A DNA stretch of 64,000 nt from the NCBI GenBank assembly GCA_963786445.1, contig CAWAZU010000009.1, positions 1 through 64,000 of the forward strand, written 5' to 3'. A model generated the notes under the pieces. The model did not search any database. It was not told where the DNA came from and saw nothing but the letters and a program-made list of their open reading frames with translations. Each line of letters opens with the position of its first letter. The stretch's first letter is position 1. The position numbers and the translations under genes were made by a program. The stretch is from JAFKFJ01 sp963786445. Its GTDB lineage: Bacteria > Pseudomonadota > Alphaproteobacteria > Acetobacterales > Acetobacteraceae. Shown one piece after another: positions 1 to 13,162 of the stretch.

Positions 1-97
1 AGGCATCGCAGACGCGCAGGCCGTCGAGACCTCTCACCTTCAGCTCCAGATCGACGACCGCCAGATCGTCGATCCCCATTTTGCAGGTGCCGCAGGG
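1..97 (-). pseudogene. C-terminal remnant of a GMC-family oxidoreductase
   Basis: Read on the minus strand from 97 down to 1, one frame gives the conserved end of GMC (glucose-methanol-choline) flavin oxidoreductases: PCGTCKMG, then AVVD, then VRGLDGLRVCDA. In the family this block follows the substrate-binding domain and carries the second FAD-binding segment. Upstream in the same frame there is a TGA at 110-112 and no further GMC similarity, so the several hundred residues that should come before it are absent. The reading frame continues off the left edge of the window. It sits just downstream of the rRNA operon and tRNA-fMet, so it is probably a gene cut by a rearrangement at this locus. 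It cannot be a functional enzyme as seen. Confidence 0.6.
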
Positions 98-187
98 AGG
101 CGAGCGCGGTCAGCTCTGTGGCGCGACATCCGCCTGCTTCCGCCCCGCTTCCACGCCTCGCGCGCTTCCATGCTCTATTCACGACGA

Positions 188-216
188 AGCCCGCTAGATC
201 ACTGATCTAACGGGCT
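188..216 (-). terminator. Hairpin at the end of the rRNA operon
   Basis: A 6-bp outer stem (188-193 with 211-216) and a 6-bp inner stem (195-200 with 204-209), separated by one mismatch, close on a 3-base loop. It lies directly beyond the CCA end of tRNA-fMet. The T-run follows the hairpin on the plus strand (216-221), so on the minus strand it is an A-run before the stem. It could therefore stop plus-strand readthrough as well as end the rRNA transcript. Confidence 0.5.
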
Positions 217-220
217 TTTT

Positions 221-297
<77 letters not shown>

Positions 298-335
298 GAG
301 GTGGTGGTGGTGTGTGGGGTTGGGGTGGGCTGGAG

Positions 336-452
336 GACCTGGCGGCGACCTACTCTCCCGCGACTTGGGTCGCAGTACCATGGGCGCTGGGGGTTTTCAC
401 GGCCGAGTTCGGGATGGGATCGGGTGCGCTCCCCCCGCCAAAGCCACCAGGT
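336..452 (-). rRNA. rrf: 5S ribosomal RNA
   Basis: The 5' and 3' ends pair through the terminal helix (GACCTGGTGGC at the 5' end with its complement at the 3' end), and the interior holds the conserved 5S core, including CCGAACTCGG and GGGAGAGTAGG. Length is about 117 nt, normal for 5S. It is transcribed on the minus strand after 23S, separated by about 118 nt that include the 12-bp palindrome CCTGCCGGCAGG. End positions are estimated to within a few bases. Confidence 0.93.
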
Positions 453-570
453 CGTCCGGCCCACCCCGCCGAAGGCGCGGGTGGGTGGGTTCTGGTGCGG
501 TGTGTGGCGGGACGTGCCTGCCGGCAGGCGGGCCGCGCGATGGCGTGGCTCGCTGCTGTGCGTGATGGGC

Positions 571-3628
<3,058 letters not shown>

Positions 3629-4038
3629 ATCCGGCAGCCCGGCCCCGGCAGATCGAAACCCGCCGGCGCCGCACCGCCAACCCACCATGCACAGGAGCCA
3701 GCCACACCCGGAGATGTCTCTCCGACTGCGCCGCCCCGCCGCACGGCAGGCACGAACTCAGCACACACACGGGACCGCACCGGTCATCACACCGGCCGAT
3801 CCCAACGCCGCTGAACGCATCCGCCCGGTCGCGAGGCAGCCACGTCCCCCCTCACGGAGGGCGCACTTGCCGGTCAGACACCGCGACCAAGCCACGTCCA
3901 GCGACGCACCAGAACCTGATTCACCCTGACAAAGACCAATTCGGCATCCACACGAGACACCCTCGGCGCCGCCCCCGCAGGGGCCGCGCCAATCCGTTGC
4001 TTCACCGTGAAACGCCCCTCTCTAGGCGACAGTCTCTC
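3629..4038 (-). other. Spacer between tRNA-Ala and 23S
   Basis: 410 nt of transcribed spacer with no gene. It forms the leader of 23S pre-RNA. The only element picked out is a boxA-like stretch at 3927-3937. The ORFs that cross this spacer are GC-driven and resemble no protein family I know. Confidence 0.7.
3927..3937 (-). promoter_or_regulatory. boxA-like antitermination element
   Basis: The minus strand reads GGTCTTTGTCA, close to the boxA consensus TGCTCTTTNACA recognised by the NusB/NusE antitermination complex in rRNA leaders. It lies upstream of 23S, where a second boxA is often found. The match is partial, so this is tentative. Confidence 0.3.
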
Positions 4039-4111
4039 TGGAGGCGATCGGACTCGAACCGACGACCCCCTGCTTGCAAAGCAGGTGCTCTCCCAGTTGA
4101 GCTACGCCCCC
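4039..4111 (-). tRNA. tRNA-Ala (TGC)
   Basis: A 73-nt cloverleaf on the minus strand with anticodon TGC. The acceptor stem is GGGGGCG paired with CGCCTCC, giving the G3:U70 wobble pair that is the main alanine identity element, followed by discriminator A. The CCA end is not encoded: the sequence continues GAG after the discriminator. This differs from tRNA-Ile and tRNA-fMet in the same operon, which both encode CCA. It would need the CCA-adding enzyme. Confidence 0.95.
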
Positions 4112-4140
4112 TCAGGCACCGTTGCCCCCTCAGGCACCGT

Positions 4141-4142
<2 letters not shown>
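4107..4142. repeat. 18-bp perfect tandem duplication between two tRNAs
   Basis: Positions 4107-4124 and 4125-4142 are identical. The first copy includes the last five bases of the tRNA-Ala gene (its 5' acceptor end), and the second reaches the first two bases of the tRNA-Ile gene (its 3' CCA end). The whole inter-tRNA spacer is therefore made of this duplication. It is most simply a slippage product. Confidence 0.85.
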
Positions 4143-4217
<75 letters not shown>

Positions 4218-4248
4218 GCACCGCAGCCACCGCCACCGATTCAAGGGC

Positions 4249-4280
4249 TATCCGCAGATGACTCGATGCAATCTGTGGAC
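4249..4280. repeat. Small palindromic repeat in the 16S-tRNA-Ile spacer
   Basis: TATCCGCAGATG at 4249-4260 faces GCAATCTGTGGAC at 4268-4280. The two blocks are imperfect inverted copies of the CCGCAGAT / CCACAGATTGC modules seen in the 23S intervening sequence (2145-2452) and between 27693 and 27838. The rest of the spacer (4218-4474) holds no gene. It looks like a short relic of the same repeat family. Confidence 0.6.
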
Positions 4281-4474
4281 GAAACCCGAAACAGGGTCGC
4301 AGCCCACAGACGTTTCACGGGGAAGGGATACGCTGGCGGCGCCCGCCCGGGCAGACCAGGCCGGTCCGGCCTTCCCGCCAAGACCCCCATCCGGGACCCC
4401 TGGCAGGGCAGTCACGCGCGAACGCCCTTCAAACCGCACCGGCAGAGCCGGCACGATGCTCGAAAAGCATCCTT

Positions 4475-5988
<1,514 letters not shown>

Positions 5989-6218
5989 ATCTCCACCAGC
6001 CTCACCAGCCAGCTTCAACGAACTCAGACCCAACCCATAAGCCCCACCAAACCCGACCCCTCACAGAATCAGGCCAGTGCAAGTCCGGAACATCTGTCTA
6101 CGCATCTAACCAAGATACATCAACAAACGCCCCATCAAACAGACCAGGTCCAACCAAACACCAAACCCAGTCCACCCAAACACCATAGCTCTCGCTACAG
6201 CCAAAAGGCGCCGCCAAC

Positions 6219-6248
6219 GTATCCCTTCCATCCAGATAAAATTGTCAA
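6219..6248 (-). promoter_or_regulatory. Probable rRNA operon promoter (proximal)
   Basis: The minus strand has a perfect -35 TTGACA (6243-6248), an 18-base spacer and a -10-like GGATAC (6219-6224). It lies about 230 nt upstream of 16S, in an AT-richer patch. A consensus -35 is rare in this GC-rich window. Confidence 0.6.
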
Positions 6249-6379
6249 GGAACACCGCACCGATCTGCGGCCCTTGCGGACCACCCATCGGTCTGTCGAC
6301 TCGCCGACGACAGCGGAAGCCAAGGAGATTAGGGGGGCAGCGTCAGAAGATCAAGGTGCTGCCCGTCCGGCGAGGCGGC

Positions 6380-6408
6380 GGTGTAGGCGACGCGGTGCGG
6401 CCGGTCAA
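6380..6408 (-). promoter_or_regulatory. Possible second rRNA promoter (distal)
   Basis: The minus strand has TTGACC (6403-6408), a 17-base spacer and TACACC (6380-6385). Tandem promoters are common for rRNA operons, but the -10 match is weak. Confidence 0.35.
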
Positions 6409-6424
6409 CCCCTTTCTGCAGCGG

Positions 6425-7405
6425 TCATGCGCGATTGCGCCGCCATTCCAGGAACCACGCCGCAAAGCGCGAAATGCCGACAGCGAGCGGCGTCGCCGGG
6501 CGGAACCCGGTGAGCGCCGCGATCGCGCCGATGTCGGCGAACGTCTCCGCCACGTCGGCGCGCGGCCGCGGCGCGGAGCGCACGACGGCGGGCCGGCCCA
6601 GCGCCGTCTCCAGCGCCGCGATCAGCGCCGCCACCTGCTCGCTGCGGTGGTTGCCGATGTTGAGCAGGCGCAGCGGCGGCGCCTCGCCGGCGGGCGGGCG
6701 GTCGAGGCAGCCGAGCACGCCGGCCACCACGTCGTCGATGTAGGTGAAGTCGCGCCGCAGCGCGCCGTCGTCATAGACGGTGATCGCCTCGCCGCGCAGG
6801 ATCGCCTCGGCGAACGCGAAATACGCCATGTCCGGCCGCCCCCACGGGCCATACACGGTGAAGAACCGCAGCCCGGTCTGCGGCAGCGCGAACAGATGGC
6901 CGTAGGCGTGGCTCATCAGCTCGTCGGCGCGCTTGGTCGCGGCGTACAGCGACAGCGGCGTGTCCACGCGGTCGCCCTCGGCGAACGGCAGGCGCGCGTT
7001 GGCGCCGTAGACCGAGGACGAGCTGGCATAGACCAGATGCTCCAGGAGCGGCAGATGCCGCGCCAGCTCCAGCACCGCGAGGTGTCCGAGCACGTTGGAC
7101 GCGACATACGCATACGGATCGACCAGCGAGTGCCGCACCCCGGCCTGTGCCGCGAGATGCACGATGCGCGTGACCGAGCGGTGCGCCGCCGCCAGGTCGG
7201 CCATCGCCGCGCGGTCGGCGAGATCGCAGCGAAGGAAGGAAAAGCCGGCCCGGCCTTCCAGCCGTGCCAGTCGCGCCTGCTTCAGCCGCACGTCGTAATA
7301 GGCGTTGAGGTTGTCGATCCCGATCACGGCCTCGCCGCGCGCCAGCAGCGCCTCGGCCACGTGGTAGCCGATGAAGCCGGCGACGCCGGTGAGCAGGATG
7401 GGCAT
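6425..7405 (-). CDS. NAD-dependent epimerase, UDP-glucuronate 4-epimerase type
   Basis: A 326-residue extended SDR. The Rossmann glycine motif GVAGFIG is at residues 7-13. SSSSVYG near 128-134 carries the catalytic Ser/Thr region, and the YAATK active-site pair gives Tyr154 and Lys158. The text after the glycine motif (GIDNLNAYYDVRLKQARL) is characteristic of UDP-glucuronate epimerases of the LpsL/Cap1J type, which make UDP-galacturonate for surface polysaccharides. It is read away from cysG (the divergent gap is 133 nt) and towards the rRNA operon. No other polysaccharide genes sit beside it. Epimerase class is secure; substrate is inferred from similarity. Confidence 0.85.
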   Translation of the reverse strand: MPILLTGVAGFIGYHVAEALLARGEAVIGIDNLNAYYDVRLKQARLARLEGRAGFSFLRCDLADRAAMADLAAAHRSVTRIVHLAAQAGVRHSLVDPYAYVASNVLGHLAVLELARHLPLLEHLVYASSSSVYGANARLPFAEGDRVDTPLSLYAATKRADELMSHAYGHLFALPQTGLRFFTVYGPWGRPDMAYFAFAEAILRGEAITVYDDGALRRDFTYIDDVVAGVLGCLDRPPAGEAPPLRLLNIGNHRSEQVAALIAALETALGRPAVVRSAPRPRADVAETFADIGAIAALTGFRPATPLAVGISRFAAWFLEWRRNRA

Positions 7406-7538
7406 GCGCGCCCCGTTTATGTTGCGGCGGCATCTAGGGGCGCGTGCGGCGCCGCGGCAAGCCAGCGTCGGGAAGATAGCGGTTGTGCGGCCCCGCCGCG
7501 CAGCCTATCTGCGCGCGATCGTTGCCGGACGCGCAGCC

Positions 7539-8867
7539 ATGCAGCATTTCCCGATTTTCCTCGACCTGCACGGCCGGCCCGCGCTGGTGCTCGGCGCGGG
7601 CGAGGCCGCCGCGCGCAAAGCCGAGCTGCTGCGCCGCGCCGGCGCCGAGCTCCGCCGCGCCGAGCGGTTCGCGCCGGACCTGCTGGCCGGCTGCGCCATC
7701 GCCGTCGGCGCCGACGCGCCCGAGGCCGAGCTGCGCGCGCTCGCCGCGGCGGCGCGGGCTTCCGGCATCCCGTGCAACATCGTCGATCGGCCCGATCTGG
7801 GCAGCTTCATCATGCCCGCCGTGATCGACCGCGACCCGCTGACCATCGCCGTCGGCTCCGGCGGCGCGGCGCCGGTGCTGGCGCGGCTGCTGCGCGCCCG
7901 CATCGAGGCCGCGATCCCCCCCGCCTTCGGCCGCCTCGCCGCCCTCGCCGCGCGTTTCCGCGACGACATCCGCCGCCGCCTGCCCGATCTGGCCGAGCGG
8001 CGGCGCGTGCTCGAACACCTGTTCACCGGCCGCGCCGCCGATCTCGCCTTCGCCGGCCGCACGGCCGAGGCCGAGGCGGAATTCGCCCGCGCGATCGCCG
8101 CCGGCGCGCCGGAGCAGGGTGCGGTGTTCCTGGTCGGCGCCGGGCCGGGGGCGGCCGATCTGCTGACGCTGCGCGCGCAGCGGCTGCTCGGCGAGGCCGA
8201 CGTGATCGTCCACGACCGGCTGGTGGGCGATGCGGTGCTCGACCTCGCGCGCCGCGACGCCGCGCGCATCTATGTCGGGAAGGCACGCGGCGACCACTGC
8301 CTGCCGCAAGCGGAGATCAACGCCCTGCTGATCCGGCTGGCGCGCGAGGGCAAGCGCGTGGTGCGGCTGAAGGGCGGCGATCCGTTCATTTTCGGCCGCG
8401 GCGGCGAGGAGGCCGAGGCGCTGGCCGAAGCCGGCGTGCGCTGCGAGGTGGTGCCGGGCGTGACCGCCGCACTCGCCTGCGCGGCGCAGGCGCTGATCCC
8501 GCTGACGCATCGCGGCATCGCCCGCAGCCTCACTTTCGTCACCGGCCACACGCGCGAAGGCCGGCTCGACATCGACTTCGCGCCGCTGGTGCGCAGCAGG
8601 ACCACGCTCGCGGTTTACATGGGCATCGTCTCGCTGCCGCAGCTGCGGGCCGGGCTGCTGGCACACGGCCTCGACCCGCGCACGCCGGCGGCGCTGATCG
8701 AGCGCGGCGGCACCGAGCAGCAACGCGCCCTGCGCGGCACGCTGGACGAACTGGTCGCCGCGGCGCCGTCCTGGAGCACGGGCGGGCCGGCGCTCGTGCT
8801 GATCGGCGAGGTCGTGGCACGCCGCACGCGGCAAGCTGCCGCAGCCATGCCGGCGGTCGCCGCCTGA
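7539..8867 (+). CDS. cysG: Siroheme synthase (multifunctional CysG)
   Basis: A 442-residue fusion that makes siroheme from uroporphyrinogen III. The N-terminal third is the precorrin-2 dehydrogenase/ferrochelatase module (NAD motif VLGAGEAAARKAE, residues 17-29). Residues 185-425 are the SAM-dependent uroporphyrinogen methyltransferase, with VGAGPGAADLLTLRA (189-203) and VRLKGGDPFIFGRGGEE (265-281). ATG 7539 is chosen because the family begins close to its first beta strand; the frame is open further upstream to 7371 without family similarity. Siroheme serves sulfite and nitrite reductases, so the gene belongs to sulfur or nitrogen assimilation. No reductase gene is in the window. Confidence 0.93.
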   Translation: MQHFPIFLDLHGRPALVLGAGEAAARKAELLRRAGAELRRAERFAPDLLAGCAIAVGADAPEAELRALAAAARASGIPCNIVDRPDLGSFIMPAVIDRDPLTIAVGSGGAAPVLARLLRARIEAAIPPAFGRLAALAARFRDDIRRRLPDLAERRRVLEHLFTGRAADLAFAGRTAEAEAEFARAIAAGAPEQGAVFLVGAGPGAADLLTLRAQRLLGEADVIVHDRLVGDAVLDLARRDAARIYVGKARGDHCLPQAEINALLIRLAREGKRVVRLKGGDPFIFGRGGEEAEALAEAGVRCEVVPGVTAALACAAQALIPLTHRGIARSLTFVTGHTREGRLDIDFAPLVRSRTTLAVYMGIVSLPQLRAGLLAHGLDPRTPAALIERGGTEQQRALRGTLDELVAAAPSWSTGGPALVLIGEVVARRTRQAAAAMPAVAA

Positions 8868-8873
8868 GTTCGG

Positions 8874-9659
8874 CTACTGCGCGAGCCAGCCGCCGTCGAT
8901 CGAGAGCGGTGCGCCGGTGATCGTCGCCGCCGCATCCGAGCACAGGAACGCCGCCAGCGCGCCGATCTGCGCCGGCGTGGAGAACTGCACCAGCGGCTGC
9001 TTCTCGGCGAGCAAGGCGTGCTTGACCTGCTCCACATCCCTGCCCTCGCGCCGGGCGCGATCGTCGAGCTGTTTTTGCACCAGCGGCGTCAGCACCCAGC
9101 CGGGGCAGATCGCATTCGCCGTGATGCCGAAGCCGGCGAGTTCGATCGCTGTCACCTTGGTCAGCCCGACGACGCCGTGCTTGGCCGCGACATAGGCGGA
9201 TTTCTGCGCGCTCGCGACCAGCCCGTGCGCCGAGGCGATGTTGACGATGCGCCCCCAGCCGCGCCGCTTCATCAGCGGGATCGCGGCTTTCGTGCCGTGG
9301 AACACGCCGGAGAGGTTGATCGCGATGATGCGGTCCCATTGCTCGTCGGGAAACGCCTCGATGGTCGCGGTGAACTGGATGCCGGCGTTGTTCACAAGAA
9401 TGTCAAGCGCGCCGAGTTCGGCCGCGGTCTGCGCCACCATGTCGCGGATTTCGGCGGGCTTGCCGATGTCGGCGCCGGAGTAGCGGACGCGCACGCCGAA
9501 CCGCTCCGCCGTCTCGCTGCCCAGACGCGCGGTCTCGGCGGCGTCGCCGAAACCGTTCAGCATGATGTCGGCGCCCTGCGCCGCGAGCGCCTGCGCGATC
9601 CCCAGCCCGATGCCGCTGGTCGAGCCGGTGACCAGCGCAACCTTCCCCTTGAGGTCCAT
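8874..9659 (-). CDS. bdhA: D-3-hydroxybutyrate dehydrogenase
   Basis: A 261-residue classical SDR. TGSTSGIG is the NAD-binding glycine motif near the N-terminus, NNAG follows, and the catalytic Ser-Tyr-Lys set lies in NIASAHGLVAS and AYVAAKHG. The close fit to the 3-hydroxybutyrate dehydrogenase subfamily, including the C-terminal WLAQ, supports oxidation of 3-hydroxybutyrate to acetoacetate, the last step of polyhydroxybutyrate breakdown. ATG 9659 is preferred over the in-frame ATG at 9668 because GGAG lies at a normal distance from it. It converges with cysG with 6 nt between the stops. Confidence 0.88.
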   Translation of the reverse strand: MDLKGKVALVTGSTSGIGLGIAQALAAQGADIMLNGFGDAAETARLGSETAERFGVRVRYSGADIGKPAEIRDMVAQTAAELGALDILVNNAGIQFTATIEAFPDEQWDRIIAINLSGVFHGTKAAIPLMKRRGWGRIVNIASAHGLVASAQKSAYVAAKHGVVGLTKVTAIELAGFGITANAICPGWVLTPLVQKQLDDRARREGRDVEQVKHALLAEKQPLVQFSTPAQIGALAAFLCSDAAATITGAPLSIDGGWLAQ

Positions 9660-9792
9660 CCGTCGCATCTCCGCGTTGCCGGCGCCGCTTATCCCCGCGC
9701 CGGCGCGAGCGGATCAAGCGGCCTCGGCACGGCGCGGCCGGCCGAGATGTTTTTATCCCGGAACAGTCAGGCCGTGCGGGGGCGCCGCGCGG

Positions 9793-10398
9793 TCACGCCG
9801 GAACGGGCGGGGTGCCCGGTGCGGGCGCGGGGAGGACGCGGGGCCGCCAGCGCGGCGGCGGCCGGGGGCGGAGAGCGGGACGGCAGGCAGGGCGGGACTG
9901 CGCCGCCGGGCGGGCCGGCGGCGGGCCCACGGGACCGGCCTGCTTCCGGCCCGAGGACAGGCTCCGGGCCGGCGGCGGAGACACCCCCAGCATGCGGCAG
10001 AGCGGGCGGAGCAGCCGCCCGGCCTGGGGTGCTGCGGCGAGCAGGTCGGCCATCGCCGGATCGGCGAGCAGGTGCTGCAACTGCGAGGCCGCGGAGGCGG
10101 CCTGCGGCAGCCGGCGCAGCAGCCAGGCGACGCCGCGCGGCAGCCGGGGCGGCTGGGGCCGGAGCGGGCGGGGAGAGCGAAGGCGGCGGCGCGGCGGCGG
10201 CAGCGTGCCGGCACGGACTTTTGCGGCGAGGCGGGCGAACCGCTCCGCGGTGCGGCGCAGCCGCGACCAGAGCAGGAGCATCAGCGGCACGGCGAGCCAG
10301 TCGCCGGCACCGCGGGCGGCGACGGCGCGGCGCAGCCCGTCGATCACGCGGGCAAAGCGGTCGGACAGGGCGGGAGGGGCGGGGAACACGACAGACAC
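9793..10398 (-). CDS. Hypothetical protein rich in Arg, Pro and Ala
   Basis: I do not recognise this 201-residue protein. The N-terminal half is ordered-looking: a helix around FARVIDGLRRAVAARG, a hydrophobic stretch WLAVPLMLLLWSRL and a basic helix FARLAAKVRAGTL. The second half is a proline/arginine-rich tail of low complexity. The likely start is GTG 10398; an in-frame TTG at 10479 is also possible and no Shine-Dalgarno sequence decides between them. A weak membrane association through the hydrophobic stretch is possible. In such GC-rich DNA the tail could be fortuitously open, so the C-terminus is uncertain. Confidence 0.5.
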   Translation of the reverse strand: MSVVFPAPPALSDRFARVIDGLRRAVAARGAGDWLAVPLMLLLWSRLRRTAERFARLAAKVRAGTLPPPRRRLRSPRPLRPQPPRLPRGVAWLLRRLPQAASAASQLQHLLADPAMADLLAAAPQAGRLLRPLCRMLGVSPPPARSLSSGRKQAGPVGPPPARPAAQSRPACRPALRPRPPPRWRPRVLPAPAPGTPPVPA

Positions 10399-10567
10399 AC
10401 TAACACGGCCGGCGCCGGGCTGGGCAAGCCCGATCTTCCGCCGGCAGGGTCTCGGTTCGAATGTCGGTTTCCGACCCAAACTCGCCGATCAATGCCGCGC
10501 TCGTGCTCTCTGATTGCAGACACTGGTCCAGCAACGTAGCATGTTGCAAGCAGTAGAGGGGGCTGTG

Positions 10568-11221
10568 GTGGGGCGTGTCAGAGTCGCGGGGTTTTCCTTG
10601 TCCCTAGATGGGTTCGGAGCGGGCCTGGAACAGAGTCTTCAGGATCCTCTGGGAAAGCGTGGGACGGAGCTCCACCGCTGGTTTGTCGGAACGAAGACCT
10701 TCAGGGCCATGTTCGGCAAGCGCGGTGGCTCGGAGGGCGTGGACGAGACCTTTGCCCACCGCTCGATGGACGGTTTCGGTGCCTTCATCCTTGGCCGGAA
10801 CATGTTCGGTCCTGTGCGTGGGGAATGGCTGGACGACAGCTGGAAGGGCTGGTGGGGAGACAATCCGCCCTATCACGCTCCGACGTTCGTCCTAACGCAC
10901 CATGCCCGCGAGCCGATCGTAATGGAGGGCGGCACCACGTTCCACTTCGTCACGGACGGGATCCACGCCGCGCTCGAGCGCGCACGCGACGCCGCGGGAG
11001 CCCGCGACGTCAAGATTGGAGGTGGTGTCTCGACAGTTCGCCAATATCTGCAGGCCGGCCTGATCGATGAACTGCACTTCGCGCTTTCGCCTGTCCTGCT
11101 CGGACGGGGCGAGGCGATGTTCGAGGGCTTGGATCTCCCTGCCCTCGGCTACCGCGTGATGGAATCCACTGCCACAGACCTCGCGACGCACGTCGTGCTC
11201 GGGCGCGAGGAGAGCGAATAA
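10568..11221 (+). CDS. Dihydrofolate reductase family protein (RibD C-terminal fold)
   Basis: 217 residues beginning MGRVRVAGFSLSLDGFGAG if GTG 10568 is used. This matches the usual start of the YwjB/YyaP-type DHFR-like proteins, which share the RibD C-terminal reductase fold and bind NADPH. Later blocks fit the family: TFVLTHHAREP, the cofactor loop GGGVSTVRQYL and the ending LIDELHFALSPVLLGRG. GAGGGGG precedes the start at short distance. Base composition is less GC-biased than its neighbours, and the upstream 170 nt hold nothing obvious, so recent acquisition is possible. Real substrates of these proteins are mostly unknown. Confidence 0.85.
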   Translation: MGRVRVAGFSLSLDGFGAGLEQSLQDPLGKRGTELHRWFVGTKTFRAMFGKRGGSEGVDETFAHRSMDGFGAFILGRNMFGPVRGEWLDDSWKGWWGDNPPYHAPTFVLTHHAREPIVMEGGTTFHFVTDGIHAALERARDAAGARDVKIGGGVSTVRQYLQAGLIDELHFALSPVLLGRGEAMFEGLDLPALGYRVMESTATDLATHVVLGREESE

Positions 11222-11413
11222 GCGTCCGCTTCTGCAGGTTCGTCGCCGGATAGCTGTCGGGCAGCAAACCACCCCGAGCCGAAACTCAAACCGACCCACT
11301 CCCCTTCCGCCCAGCCGCAAGGGCGCCGGATGCAAAGCAGGACGTGACCCGCCCTTGACCCCGGCGCGTCCCGTGCCACGCTGGCGCATCGAGGCAACGA
11401 GGGAAGCCGAGGC

Positions 11414-12568
11414 ATGGATATCGGCATCCGGCCGACTGCGGGAGCGCCCGTGCCCCGGCACCCCGAGGGCTGCGACCATGTCGCCCTGGTGCTGCAAGGC
11501 GGCGGCGCGCTGGGCGCCTACCAGGCCGGCGTCTATCAGGCCCTGCACGAGGCGGGGCTGGAGCCGGACGGGATCACCGGCGTCTCGATCGGCGCCATCA
11601 ACGGCGCCATCATCGCCGGCAATCCGCCGGAACGCCGGCTGCAGCGCCTGCACGCATTCTGGGACCTCGTCACCGCGCGGCCGGACTGGGGGTTTCCGCC
11701 GCACGACGACGCGGCGCACCGCGCGCATGACAATTTTTCGTCGCTGCTGACGCTTGCGCTGGGCCAGCCGGGGTTCTTCACCCCGCGCGTCCCGAACCCG
11801 TGGTTCGCACCGCGTGGCAGCGACGGCGCCACGTCGTTCTACAACTCCACCCCGCTGCGCGAGACGCTGCTGCGCCTGGTCGATTTCGACCTGCTCAACC
11901 GCCGCCACGTCCGCTTCGCCTGCGGCGCGGTCAACGTCGCCGGCGGCGACCACATCTATTTCGACAACTCGGTCGCAGACGTTCGCCCCGAGCACGTCAT
12001 GGCCAGTGCGGCGCTGCCGCCGGCACTGCCGATGATCCAGGTCGGCGCCGACTGGTACTGGGACGGCGGCGTCGTCTCCAACACGCCGCTGCAGCACCTG
12101 ATCGACCATGTCGGCCATCGCAGCGCGCTGGTGTTCCAGGTGGACCTGTTCAGCGCCCGCGGGCCGATTCCGCGCGATATGAACGACGTGCTGGGCCGGC
12201 AGAAGGACATCCAGTATGCCAGCCGCACGCGGCTGACGCTTGAGCACCACATGCGGCTCTGCAAGCTGCAGCGGCAGGTCCTCGGCCTGCTCAACCGGCT
12301 GGGGGAAGACGCGCTGACCGCCGAGGAGCGCGCGATGCAGCGGACACTGCGCAGCCTGCCGCGGCTCAACATCCTGCACATGGTCTATGCGCAGCGCGTC
12401 TATGAGGGCGAGGCCATGGACTACGAGTTCAGCCGTTCCTCGATGCTGGCGCACTGGCAGCGCGGCCATCGCGACACCGAGCGCACGTTGCGCCACCGCG
12501 ACTGGCTTGCCATGCCGGCGGAGGATGGCGGCATCACCGTTCACGACATTCACCGCCCTGGCGGCTGA
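11414..12568 (+). CDS. Patatin-like phospholipase with DUF3734 C-terminus
   Basis: A 384-residue serine lipase of the patatin family. The oxyanion loop LQGGGALGAYQAGVY, the nucleophile elbow GVSIG (Ser) followed by AINGAIIAG, and the catalytic Asp in YWDGGVVSNTPL make the complete Ser-Asp dyad. The last third matches the DUF3734 extension of bacterial patatins, with an HMVYAQRVYEGEAMDYEFSR-like block. No signal peptide is visible, so it is cytoplasmic or peripheral. Family members cleave phospholipids or other acyl esters. It is followed 62 nt later by dps in the same direction; nothing ties the two functionally. Confidence 0.9.
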   Translation: MDIGIRPTAGAPVPRHPEGCDHVALVLQGGGALGAYQAGVYQALHEAGLEPDGITGVSIGAINGAIIAGNPPERRLQRLHAFWDLVTARPDWGFPPHDDAAHRAHDNFSSLLTLALGQPGFFTPRVPNPWFAPRGSDGATSFYNSTPLRETLLRLVDFDLLNRRHVRFACGAVNVAGGDHIYFDNSVADVRPEHVMASAALPPALPMIQVGADWYWDGGVVSNTPLQHLIDHVGHRSALVFQVDLFSARGPIPRDMNDVLGRQKDIQYASRTRLTLEHHMRLCKLQRQVLGLLNRLGEDALTAEERAMQRTLRSLPRLNILHMVYAQRVYEGEAMDYEFSRSSMLAHWQRGHRDTERTLRHRDWLAMPAEDGGITVHDIHRPGG

Positions 12569-12630
12569 TGCCGCCAGCGGAACCGCCGTGCTTCGGCTGC
12601 GTTGAAAATTGCCCCGGAAGGAGAACCCCG

Positions 12631-13089
12631 ATGCCCGACTCGAACGCCAAGCCCGCGGTGCTCGCCCTGCTCGCGGCCCGTCTCGCCGACACGATCGACC
12701 TCGCGCTGATCGCCAAGCAGGCCCACTGGAACGTCAAGGGACCGCAATTCATTGCCATCCACGAGATGCTCGACGACCTGCGCGACGACATGGACGAGTA
12801 CGTGGACACCATCGCCGAGCGCATGAGCACGCTCGGCGCCAAGCCGCATGGCACCGTGCAGGCGGTGGCGGAGAAGACCAGCCTGCCGCCCTACCCCATC
12901 GACCTGCACCGCATCGAGGATCATCTGCGCGCGCTGGTGGAGCGCTACGGCGCGGTCGCAACCTCGATACGGCGCGACGTGGACGGCGCCGCCGCGGCCG
13001 GCGATGCCCTGACCGCCGATATCTTCACGGAGGTCGGTCGCGGCCTGGCCAAATGGGTGTGGTTCCTCGAGTCGCATTTGCAGCACTAG
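12631..13089 (+). CDS. dps: Dps-family DNA protection ferritin-like protein
   Basis: 152 residues, standard Dps size. The ferroxidase signature is present: His in KQAHWNVKG, then Asp and Glu in MLDDLRDDMDEYVDTIAERM. These residues bind iron between subunits of the dodecamer, which oxidises Fe(II) with peroxide and shields DNA. GAAGGAG lies 8 nt before ATG 12631, which decides the start. It is probably a stress or stationary-phase gene, as in other bacteria; no regulator site was recognised. Confidence 0.93.
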   Translation: MPDSNAKPAVLALLAARLADTIDLALIAKQAHWNVKGPQFIAIHEMLDDLRDDMDEYVDTIAERMSTLGAKPHGTVQAVAEKTSLPPYPIDLHRIEDHLRALVERYGAVATSIRRDVDGAAAAGDALTADIFTEVGRGLAKWVWFLESHLQH

Positions 13090-13162
13090 CTCCGTCCGGC
13101 TTCGCCGCTTGCCTGGCATCGGGCGCACTGGCTAGAGTGCCGCCCGAGCACAGGAACACAGC

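Larger units (their letters stand above)
5989..6424 (-). other. rRNA leader and promoter region
   Basis: 436 nt between the 16S 5' end and the stop of the epimerase gene. The part next to 16S (5989-6200) is A/C-rich on the plus strand, unlike the surrounding coding DNA, and holds no gene. Two promoter-like elements are listed separately. I see no protein gene here. Confidence 0.6.

Noticed and set aside
1..190. A frameshifted but otherwise complete GMC gene.
   Set aside because: None of the frames upstream of position 97 shows further GMC sequence before the tRNA and terminator, so the gene is truncated, not merely shifted.
6242..8920. An 892-codon plus-strand frame and other very long open frames opposite or beside real genes (for example 51673-54021).
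   Set aside because: They overlap well-conserved genes on the other strand or frame, have Arg/Ala/Gly-rich nonsense translations and exist because GC-rich DNA has few stops.
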